A stretch of 20,118 nucleotides of DNA from a virus, in the IMG/VR virus record IMGVR_UViG_3300022188_000065, positions 1 to 20,118 of that record; one strand, 5' to 3'. Positions within the stretch are counted from its first letter, which is position 1. Each line of letters opens with the position of its first letter. The notes under the pieces were generated by a model that was not told where the DNA came from, made no database searches, and saw only the letters and a list, made by a program, of their open reading frames with translations. Shown here in pieces: positions 12,882 through 19,009 of this stretch. The position numbers were made by a program, and so were the translations under genes.

Positions 12882-12914
12882 TTAAAGTGTAGTGGGTAAA
12901 AAATTACCTATTGT
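12857..12914. promoter_or_regulatory. ACCTAT operator-like sites over the internal promoter
   Basis: ACAATAGGT (12857-12865) overlaps the -35 box and is the exact reverse complement of ACCTATTGT (12906-12914), which lies just before the ribosome binding site. A third ACCTAT (12873-12878) overlaps the -10 box. GGTAAAAAATTACC (12895-12908) is a small dyad at the start of the transcript. Sites over both promoter boxes and the leader suggest a repressor, but an RNA hairpin in read-through transcripts is also possible. Confidence 0.55.
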
Positions 12915-12929
12915 AAGGAAGGAGCGGAA

Positions 12930-13196
12930 ATGGCTATAAAAAAGCGAAAGGAAAACACGGCAAGTAGTGTAAAAGCTACTAAATACGCTGACCCGGTTAA
13001 CAAAAAATACCCTATTGATTCGCCAGAACACGTCCGAGCGGCAATTGTGTATTTTATCCGCTACGGCTTGAAATTTTATACGAAACAAGAAGCGCAACTG
13101 GTAGCTCGTAGGATATTAAGAGCTGCCAAAGAATATGGAATAAATATAAGCAAAGACAATAAAATTTGGCAAATAGCAGGCGTTGAGCCCGCTTAA
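12930..13196 (+). CDS. Small phage protein with YADPVNKKYPID domain, 88 aa
   Basis: The start at ATG 12930 follows GGAAGGAG by five bases. After a basic, disordered N-terminus (KKRKENTASSVKATK) the protein contains KYADPVNKKYPIDSPEHVRA and then AAIVYFIRYG and a helix EAQLVARRILRAAKEYGINI. I have seen this DPxNKKYPIDTPEHVRAA pattern in small phage proteins and in the C-terminal part of some phage head proteins and proteases, but the function is not established to my knowledge. Here it is the first product of the strong internal promoter, directly before scaffold and capsid, so a head-assembly role is plausible. Confidence 0.7.
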   Translation: MAIKKRKENTASSVKATKYADPVNKKYPIDSPEHVRAAIVYFIRYGLKFYTKQEAQLVARRILRAAKEYGINISKDNKIWQIAGVEPA

Positions 13197-13223
13197 AATA
13201 TTAAACCCCGGAGGTATTTTTTT

Positions 13224-13814
13224 ATGAGCGACGAACTTAACAACACAAATGCAGGGCAGAACCCCGCAGGTGAGCAAGAAGCTCAAAACAACGGCGGAAG
13301 GCAAGAGGCCGACAAGCCGGAAAACAAAACTTTTAGCCGCGAATATGTAGAGGATTTACGCGAGGAAGCTAAAAAATACAGGCTAAAATTGAGAGAGCTC
13401 GAACAACAACTGGAACAGCAAAAGCAAAAGGAACTCGAGGAACAAAAGAAATACCAAGAGTTATACGAAAAGACAAAAAAAGAGTTGGAAGAGCTTAAGG
13501 AACAGCAGGAATTAGCGGCCTTCAATAAGGCTTTAAGAGATTACGCGGCAAAGGCAGGATTGCGGAACCCCGACGATATTCGTCTTGCTAATCTTGAAAA
13601 CGTTAAACTTGAAAATGGCGAGCTAACGGGGATTGATTCCGTAATCGAACAATTGAGGAAAGAGCGCCCTTATCTTTTTTCGGAGCAAGGTGCGGGCGAC
13701 AATACCAAAGGTTCGGAAGGCTCCGATAACATAAACCCGGACGACTTTTCGAAGCTGTCTCCCGAACAGCGGGAAGCTTTATTACGAAAAGCGGCCGAAA
13801 ACTTTAAAATCTAA
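13224..13814 (+). CDS. Scaffolding protein (gp20/DUF4355-like)
   Basis: This 196-aa acidic protein has the layout of a phage capsid scaffold. The N-terminus is disordered and rich in N, Q, G and E. A long coiled coil spans about residues 40-105 (YVEDLREEAKKYRLKLRELE, EQQLEQQKQKELEEQKKYQE and onward). The small domain KALRDYAAKAGLRNPDDIRL is typical of DUF4355/gp20-like scaffolds, and a helical C-terminus, LSPEQREALLRKAAENFKI, probably binds the capsid protein. It is immediately upstream of the major capsid gene. GGAGG lies eleven bases before ATG 13224. Such proteins guide prohead assembly and leave before or during packaging. Confidence 0.88.
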   Translation: MSDELNNTNAGQNPAGEQEAQNNGGRQEADKPENKTFSREYVEDLREEAKKYRLKLRELEQQLEQQKQKELEEQKKYQELYEKTKKELEELKEQQELAAFNKALRDYAAKAGLRNPDDIRLANLENVKLENGELTGIDSVIEQLRKERPYLFSEQGAGDNTKGSEGSDNINPDDFSKLSPEQREALLRKAAENFKI

Positions 13815-13831
13815 AATCAGGAGGAAAAATT

Positions 13832-14782
13832 ATGGCTAATACATTACCTACCAATGAATTATTCGCAAAAGCGTTGATGGAAGAAATAAACGGAGAACTT
13901 TTCTTTTCAAAATTTATAGGTTCCCCGGGCACTCGTTCTCTTATTGTTCGCTATGACGACCTTTCTAAAAAAGAAGGCGATAGAATTAAGATACCTATTG
14001 TTAAATCTTTGACAGGTCAGGGCGTAAGCGGAACTGCTACCCTCGAAGGCAACGAGGAAGATATTAAGACTGCCGAATTCCCACTCGTTATCGACTTTAT
14101 CAGACACGCGGTAGTCGTTAACAAAAAAGAAATTCAGACTACGCCTTATGATATGCTTACAACCGGTAAAAACCTTTTGAAAAACTGGGCACTTGAAAAA
14201 ATCGAAAGAATGATGTTTGCCAATGCGTCCGCGAATAATGATATCGTTCTTTATGGTGGCGATGCTACCACTATTGACGAAATCGACGCAACCGACGTTT
14301 TATCAACCGCTGTTATTTCAAAGGCTAAAGCTAAAATAAAAGCGTCAAGAAAATGCGCGCCAGTAAGAGTTGAAGGTTCCAATTACTATGTTATGTTCAT
14401 TGATTCTTTTCAGGCTTATGCATTGAAGCAGGATCCGGCTTGGAAGGAAGCACAGAGAGAAGCAAACTTAAGAGGCAAGGATAATCCTATATTCAGCGGC
14501 GCCCTCGGTATTTGGGACGGCGTTATACTCTACGAAAGCGACTACCTTGTAAGCGGAACGAATACCGGCTCCGTTCGCTACACAAAAGCTCTTTTAATGG
14601 GCGCGGAAGCTATAGCTTATGGCTACGGCCAGCAGTTTACTTTCGTCACCCAGAAGAAAGACTATGAATTCAAAGTAGGAATCGGAACTGACGCTTGCCT
14701 CGGTATCGAACCGATAACTTTCGACAGCAAACAGCACGCAATTATAGCAGTTATTACCGCGTCAGTAGACCCGAACGCATAA
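13832..14782 (+). CDS. Major capsid protein (N4-gp56 family)
   Basis: The 316-aa protein begins MANTLPTNELFAKALMEEIN with GELFFSKFIG. It carries LSKKEGDRIKIPIVKSLTGQ then GVSGTATLEGNEEDIKTAEF and IDFIRHAVVVNKK, closely matching the pattern of N4-gp56-type capsid proteins (an HK97-like fold). NLLKNWALEKIERMMFANAS is the usual spine helix, and the middle part includes FIDSFQAYALKQDPAWKEAQ. The C-terminus has GAEAIAYGYGQQFTFVTQKK. It is preceded by AGGAGG and by the scaffold gene, and its codon use is more regular than its neighbours', as for an abundant protein. It forms the head shell. Confidence 0.92.
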   Translation: MANTLPTNELFAKALMEEINGELFFSKFIGSPGTRSLIVRYDDLSKKEGDRIKIPIVKSLTGQGVSGTATLEGNEEDIKTAEFPLVIDFIRHAVVVNKKEIQTTPYDMLTTGKNLLKNWALEKIERMMFANASANNDIVLYGGDATTIDEIDATDVLSTAVISKAKAKIKASRKCAPVRVEGSNYYVMFIDSFQAYALKQDPAWKEAQREANLRGKDNPIFSGALGIWDGVILYESDYLVSGTNTGSVRYTKALLMGAEAIAYGYGQQFTFVTQKKDYEFKVGIGTDACLGIEPITFDSKQHAIIAVITASVDPNA

Positions 14783-14798
14783 TAGCGTCGCTCGATAA

Positions 14799-14836
14799 GT
14801 TAGGCGGGTAGGGCTTTAATGGCTCACCCGCTTAAC
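14799..14836 (+). other. Stable hairpin after the capsid gene
   Basis: GTTAGGCGGGT (14799-14809) pairs with ACCCGCTTAAC (14826-14836) over 11 bp with one G-U, around a 16-nt loop. No T-run follows (ATCTTATAAAC), so it is unlikely to be a full terminator. It may protect the 3' end of a capsid message or partly lower transcription into the connector genes. Confidence 0.65.
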
Positions 14837-14866
14837 ATCTTATAAACAATTGAGGGGAGAGGAGAA

Positions 14867-15169
14867 ATGAAAATAGTATATGTCGGAAATAAGAAAACAA
14901 AAGCCTTCGAAATATCAATTGGAAAAATCATCAAGTTTGAAAAAGGAAAACCGGTCGAATTACCGGAGAGCTACGCTCGCTATCTCATTAACGTTAGCAA
15001 AGACTTTAAAGAAGCTACGAATTATAGCGCAGATAAACGCAAAAGAATCAGGAAAGCAAAGGCAAACGATACAAAAGCAAATAAATCTAATGATAGCGGA
15101 AGCGGACGCGGCAACACTGGAAATGTTATCGATGCAGAAAAGCAGAATATTTCAGGAGATAATGAATAA
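14867..15169 (+). CDS. Hypothetical head protein, 100 aa
   Basis: ATG 14867 lies behind GAGAGGAG. The first half is a compact basic beta domain (MKIVYVGNKKTKAFEISIGK, FEKGKPVELPESYARYLINV). The second half is lysine-, asparagine- and serine-rich and probably disordered (KRIRKAKANDTKANKSNDSG). Small proteins with a start like this, including the VELPESYARYLI stretch, commonly follow phage capsid genes and precede the head-tail connector. They are thought to be head-tail joining or decoration factors, but no role is established for this one. The ATG of the next gene overlaps its TAA. A competing frame at 14880-15179 overlaps it and lacks a ribosome binding site. Confidence 0.7.
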   Translation: MKIVYVGNKKTKAFEISIGKIIKFEKGKPVELPESYARYLINVSKDFKEATNYSADKRKRIRKAKANDTKANKSNDSGSGRGNTGNVIDAEKQNISGDNE

Positions 15170-15528
15170 TGGCTATTAGCATTGACACCGAAACACTTGC
15201 AACCTACGAGGGCTTAATTAACGACGCTTTAACGAAAACCGGAAAAACAGACTGGGGCAGTCAGATAGAACAAGCGACAGAAGATTACAACTTCGAAAAT
15301 GCCGCTATTATCGACTATATGAGCGACGAAGAAAAACGTTTAAGCCTTATTTATTATTGTCTCGCTTTTATTTTTCGTTATATGGCTACAAGCACGGAAG
15401 ATATATTCTACCAGAAGCAAAAGCTCTACGAGGATAAATACCGGGCGGCTATAGGCAGAGTAAGCGTTGATACCGACGGAGACGGCGAGGACGACGCTGG
15501 CGGGTATAATATAGATTTGGTGAGGTGA
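15169..15528 (+). CDS. Putative head-tail connector protein, 119 aa
   Basis: This mostly helical protein (MAISIDTETLATYEGLINDA..., IDYMSDEEKRLSLIYYCLAF) with size and position matches head-tail adaptors of the gp6/YqbG kind, which sit beneath the portal. The helix pair around residues 45-90 would make the ring interface. The C-terminal tail contains VDTDGDGEDDAGGYNID, which has the D-x-D-G-D-G spacing of an EF-hand/dockerin calcium loop, unusual for this class. It is coupled to the gene before by a 1-bp overlap and followed by the tail completion gene after 4 bp. Assignment is by position and fold pattern rather than strong similarity. Confidence 0.6.
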   Translation: MAISIDTETLATYEGLINDALTKTGKTDWGSQIEQATEDYNFENAAIIDYMSDEEKRLSLIYYCLAFIFRYMATSTEDIFYQKQKLYEDKYRAAIGRVSVDTDGDGEDDAGGYNIDLVR

Positions 15529-15532
15529 GTTG

Positions 15533-15925
15533 ATGAATTTCGAAGATTTTAAAAGCCATATAAAAGAGGCAATGACAAACGCCGGGCTAACCGAAGCGCC
15601 GGCGATTGCCACTTATAGCGATAGTATTGTGGATAGTATGCCAGATAAGAGCTATCGCCTATTACCGAAAAGTTTTTCTATTGATAACGGCGGAGCGACG
15701 CTCGGCCACACGCCGCGTGTTTTTTCTTTAGAACTGGGCGTTTTCTTTATTATGCGGAAGGACTATATTACGAATGAAATTTTAACAACTTGCGGCGACG
15801 TTTTGCAAGCGCTCGACAATTTAAAAAGAGATAGCGGCTTTGAAAATTTGGAAATAACGGCTGGCGATTTCGAACAATTGCCACAAGGCCTTAAATATAA
15901 AATAGAAATGACAATAACTTATTAG
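15533..15925 (+). CDS. Putative tail completion/terminator protein, 130 aa
   Basis: ATG 15533 is preferred over TTG 15530 because GAGGTGA is well spaced from it. The protein starts with a helix (MNFEDFKSHIKEAMTNAGLT), then strands (SYRLLPKSFSIDNGGATLGH, RVFSLELGVFFIMRKDYITN) and a helix (ILTTCGDVLQALDNLKRDSG), and ends with strands GLKYKIEMTITY. This alpha-beta order and length match tail terminator or minor tail proteins (lambda gpU, SPP1 gp17 type) that cap the tail tube and join it to the head. The position just before the tail tube gene supports this. Sequence alone does not separate terminator from other completion proteins. Confidence 0.55.
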   Translation: MNFEDFKSHIKEAMTNAGLTEAPAIATYSDSIVDSMPDKSYRLLPKSFSIDNGGATLGHTPRVFSLELGVFFIMRKDYITNEILTTCGDVLQALDNLKRDSGFENLEITAGDFEQLPQGLKYKIEMTITY

Positions 15926-15934
15926 GAGGACAAA

Positions 15935-16855
15935 ATGGCACTTTATAACGGCAAAAATGTAAAAGCAACAATCGGCGTAATGGACGGCGATGATAATTTA
16001 ACAGGTGGAAAAGATAAGTATTTAAGAGGCGAAATAAGCGTAGACCTCGATGACCGCAATATGATAGTTGATGACGTGCTTGACGGCGGTGATTTGCCGG
16101 CTCCCGTGGCTTTGGTTCAGGGAAAAAAGCGGGGAAAGTTTTCTATAAAGCAGTTGGTTTTGTGGGACAACTTTTTTCCGGAGCTTATAAAGAATTTTGC
16201 AAACGTTGGCAATGCAACCAGTTTTCCAATTAGTTTTACGAACGATAGTATTGATGAAAAAGTTGTGCTCGGCATAAATCAAGGATTATCGGGAAATAAC
16301 GTATTTATGGGGCGCCCCAACGAATTTAAATTGTCAGTTGATGCCGAAGAGCAATTTATTTCTTACGAATTTAACGGCGTTTTGGGGGAATACGATACGA
16401 TAGACGACAGCGAATTTTCTTTGGCGGGTTTAAATTTGCCGCAAGGGAAGCCTTTCAAGGCGAACGACGCAAGGTTGCAAAATAGCACAGGGGACGATAT
16501 TGCGGATGTTAGAAAAATAGAGTTAACTTTGAAAAATGGGCTTGAAATACTCGAAAATCTCGGCGACCCGAACTTTGGCGCGCCGGCGTATGAAGGCGAA
16601 GGCGTTTTGACAATTGCTTTGAATCCGACTACGTTAAACTTATTTAATACCGCTTTGGACGACGCCAGCCCTTTAATTTTAAAGATTTATGCGGAAGACC
16701 AAGACGGCCACACTTTGCTAATAAATTTACCGGGCGTTGCCATACTTGGGAAAGGCTATGATTTCAGCAGGCAGGCAAAGATTGGAACGCAGGAATTCAA
16801 GTTCAAGCTTGTTAGGGACGATAGCGGCAACACAATAACCATTAACTTTGCGTAA
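15935..16855 (+). CDS. Major tail tube protein
   Basis: The 306-aa protein begins MALYNGKNVKATIGVMDGDD behind AGGAGGA and is beta-rich throughout, with stretches such as FKLSVDAEEQFISYEFNGVL and RKIELTLKNGLEIL. It shows an internal two-domain look. Its size, beta content, and place between the completion protein and the chaperone/tape-measure genes identify it as the tail tube subunit. No tail sheath gene lies before it, so the tail is probably non-contractile. It is somewhat long for a simple tube protein, so an extra surface domain is possible. A family name cannot be assigned from sight. Confidence 0.7.
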   Translation: MALYNGKNVKATIGVMDGDDNLTGGKDKYLRGEISVDLDDRNMIVDDVLDGGDLPAPVALVQGKKRGKFSIKQLVLWDNFFPELIKNFANVGNATSFPISFTNDSIDEKVVLGINQGLSGNNVFMGRPNEFKLSVDAEEQFISYEFNGVLGEYDTIDDSEFSLAGLNLPQGKPFKANDARLQNSTGDDIADVRKIELTLKNGLEILENLGDPNFGAPAYEGEGVLTIALNPTTLNLFNTALDDASPLILKIYAEDQDGHTLLINLPGVAILGKGYDFSRQAKIGTQEFKFKLVRDDSGNTITINFA

Positions 16856-16867
16856 TAGGGGGCTAAA

Positions 16868-17176
16868 ATGGGACTTTTCGGAGAAGTAAAAAAACAAAAT
16901 GAAATATTGGCAAGCAAGGAAATTGAGGGCGTTAAGGTCGACGTCCTCAATCTTTCCACAAGAGAGGACATAAGCTTGAAAAACGAGTTGGCGAGGCTTG
17001 AACCAGACAAACACGGCTACGAAATTATGCTGACGTCGGTAAGCCACACTTGCAGGTTTGATGGCGAAAGAAAAGATATTATTGAACTTGCCACCATTCC
17101 GGAAGATAAACTGGTTGAAATCTTCAATTTTTTAGTGGCGACAATAGCCGAACGTAAAAAAAAAGCGCATACATAA
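16868..17176 (+). CDS. Tail assembly chaperone, short form (gpG-like)
   Basis: The frame encodes 102 aa: MGLFGEVKKQNEILASKEIE with a central LSTREDISLKNELARLEPDK and strands YEIMLTSVSHTCRFDGERKD, then a helix KLVEIFNFLVATIAERKKK. It is placed between tube and tape-measure genes. It ends after an A9 run at 17156-17164 (AAA AAA AAA), where ribosomes can slip into a second frame that extends the protein. This is the lambda gpG/gpGT arrangement, in which the chaperones hold the tape measure until the tube forms. The long product is annotated separately. Confidence 0.85.
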   Translation: MGLFGEVKKQNEILASKEIEGVKVDVLNLSTREDISLKNELARLEPDKHGYEIMLTSVSHTCRFDGERKDIIELATIPEDKLVEIFNFLVATIAERKKKAHT

Positions 17177-17382
17177 GGAAGGCAATCCTTGCGAATGTAA
17201 AAGGCGCAATTGATTGTATGGAATTGAGCGACGAGGAGTTGGCCGAAATGAACGCACTTATCATAAGTATACGAACGGGAATAAGCTACAACGAGTTAAT
17301 GGCAATGCCGGCTGACGCATTCGCAAATTTGGTTTTCGCGTATAACAAACTGAACGAGGAGCAAAGAAATGGCCGCAGTTAG
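16868..17382 (+). CDS. Tail assembly chaperone, -1 frameshift product (gpGT-like)
   Basis: A -1 shift on the A9 run (17156-17164) leads into an open frame without its own good start: SAYIRKAILANVKGAIDCME, LSDEELAEMNALIISIRTGI, SYNELMAMPADAFANLVFAY, NKLNEEQRNGRS, ending at TAG 17380. The fused product would be 171 aa. The region otherwise shows as an unexplained 190-bp gap before the tape measure. Downstream of the slip site nested short stems can form: GCGC (17165) with GCGC (17204), ACAT (17171) with ATGT (17195), AAGG (17179) with CCTT (17187). They may stimulate shifting. The second frame is helical and acidic, as in T domains. Its stop overlaps the tape-measure start. Confidence 0.8.
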
Positions 17383-18655
17383 CGAATTTTATAACATTAT
17401 TTTTACCACAAAAGGCGCAAAAAACGCCGAAAATTCCGTTAAGAAAATAGGCGACGCCGCCAGAAAAGTAAAGACGGCGCTTATAGCAATGGGCGCCGGG
17501 GCTTTTGCGGGCTTGGCTTATGCAGTAAAAGAAGCGAACGCGGCAGCGGAGAGCGAAGCAAAACTCGCTAATGTTTTGAGGGCTACGAAAAATGCGGCGG
17601 GTTTGACAAAAGACGAACTTTTAAAAATGGCATCCGCTTTTCAAAAAACAACGACTTTCTCCGATGAAATGATAAACGAAGCATCATCAATGCTCCTAAC
17701 TTTTACGGGCATCAAAAAAGACGCTTTTGAACCCGCGATGCAAGCGGCGCTTGATATGTCGGTTGCTTTTAATCAGGACTTAAAAAGCTCAATTATCCAG
17801 ATTGGAAAAGCGTTAAACGACCCAGCCAGAGGCTTTACGGCTTTACGGCGTATAGGCGTAAGCTTTACGCAGGAACAGGAAGAGTTGATAAAAAAATTTC
17901 AGGAGACTGGCAACGTGGCGGCCGCGCAAAAAGTAATTCTTGACGAGCTAAAAAGAGAATTCGGGGGCGCAGCGCAAGCGATGACGCAGACTTTTGGCGG
18001 CCAGCTTATCGTCCTTAAAAATCAATTAGGAGATTTTGCCGAACAATTAGGCGGTGTTATGATTCCGATACTTTCGGATTTAGTAAAAAATTATCTTTTG
18101 CCGTTCGCCCAATGGCTACAAACGCTGGATAAGGACACCTTAAAATGGATTGCCGGATTATCGGCCGCCGCCGTTGCGCTGGGAGCTTTTGCGGCCGCAA
18201 TATCGCCAGTTATATCGCTTATTTCGACGGTGAGAGCTGGCATTACACTTTTATCCAGTTTGTCTTTGGCCGGAACGCCGCTTATGGTCAGCCTTGCGGC
18301 CTTTACGGCGGCCGTTTGGGCTGCTTATGAAGCAATTCAGGCGGTTAAAGCCGCTTGGGAAGCATTTAGAGCGCGAAAAGAGCAGGAAATAGCCGAGCAA
18401 AGAGCCTCAACACAAAAGCAATGGCTTGAAGCGGTTAAAAGCGGCCAGATAACAATGGAACAAGCGAAAGCTGGAATGGCGCAGAATTTATCACCCGCCG
18501 AATATATGGCGGCGAATGCGAAAAATAATCAGCCAATACAAAAAATAATCAATATCAATAATCCGGTGGTAGATAGCAACAATAGACTAAACGAATTAAA
18601 AAAGACGCTTGAAGCTAACGACAATGAGCGCGGAATTGATTTCCTTGGAATATAG
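17369..18655 (+). CDS. Tape measure protein
   Basis: The 428-aa protein follows the chaperone pair and has the expected features. The start NIIFTTKGAKNAENSVKKIG is followed by long helices. The conserved tape-measure core includes KLANVLRATKNAAGLTKDEL, TFSDEMINEASSMLLTFTGI, GKALNDPARGFTALRRIGVS and FGGQLIVLKNQLGDFAEQLG. A hydrophobic stretch lies at about 255-325 (LSAAAVALGAFAAAISPVIS, AGTPLMVSLAAFTAAVWAAY) that could enter the host membrane during injection. The C-terminus is polar (NNPVVDSNNRLNELKKTLEA). Tape measures set tail length; at 428 aa this is a short one, pointing to a short non-contractile tail. GAGGAG lies before ATG 17369. Confidence 0.92.
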   Translation: MAAVSEFYNIIFTTKGAKNAENSVKKIGDAARKVKTALIAMGAGAFAGLAYAVKEANAAAESEAKLANVLRATKNAAGLTKDELLKMASAFQKTTTFSDEMINEASSMLLTFTGIKKDAFEPAMQAALDMSVAFNQDLKSSIIQIGKALNDPARGFTALRRIGVSFTQEQEELIKKFQETGNVAAAQKVILDELKREFGGAAQAMTQTFGGQLIVLKNQLGDFAEQLGGVMIPILSDLVKNYLLPFAQWLQTLDKDTLKWIAGLSAAAVALGAFAAAISPVISLISTVRAGITLLSSLSLAGTPLMVSLAAFTAAVWAAYEAIQAVKAAWEAFRARKEQEIAEQRASTQKQWLEAVKSGQITMEQAKAGMAQNLSPAEYMAANAKNNQPIQKIININNPVVDSNNRLNELKKTLEANDNERGIDFLGI

Positions 18656-18664
18656 GGGGAACGT

Positions 18665-19009
18665 ATGGATTATCAAAAAGTAGTGCTTGATAACTGGCAA
18701 TTTTTCATAAATCCGTCCGAATGGCAAGAGGATTACGTTGATATGCGAACTTATAAGCGCACGATAAACGGGACTTTAAAGCAGATTGGCGACGTAAAGA
18801 AAAAGCGCTTTTCGTTCAACGGCGTTAATTATTCAAATGACCCCGCTGAATCTGATGTTTTACAGTTGGAAGATAAGTTTACAGCCGGCGGCGCTCATAA
18901 TCTAACAACTCCGGCTGGTGATATGTATTCTATCATTATTACGAAGTTTGAAAAGACTTATCAGGAAAAAAGGCTCATTTTGTATAGGATTGAAGCGGAG
19001 GAAAAATGA
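18665..19009 (+). CDS. Putative distal tail protein, 114 aa
   Basis: This gene follows the tape measure after 9 bp and overlaps the hub gene by ATGA. The protein (MDYQKVVLDNWQFFINPSEW, YVDMRTYKRTINGTLKQIGD, KKKRFSFNGVNYSNDPAESD, then GAHNLTTPAGDMYSIIITKF) is beta-rich and ends in a strand of charged residues, YQEKRLILYRIEAEEK. Size and strand pattern fit a small distal-tail or tail-tip ring protein. Proteins with this N-x-x-F-I-N-P start and a late 'Y.I.I..F' strand are common after short tape measures, but I cannot name the family. Confidence 0.6.
   Translation: MDYQKVVLDNWQFFINPSEWQEDYVDMRTYKRTINGTLKQIGDVKKKRFSFNGVNYSNDPAESDVLQLEDKFTAGGAHNLTTPAGDMYSIIITKFEKTYQEKRLILYRIEAEEK

Noticed and set aside
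14880-15179. 99-aa plus-strand frame overlapping the 100-aa head protein
   Set aside because: The other frame has GAGAGGAG before its ATG and a plausible beta domain; this one has no ribosome binding site and a composition typical of an out-of-frame reading.
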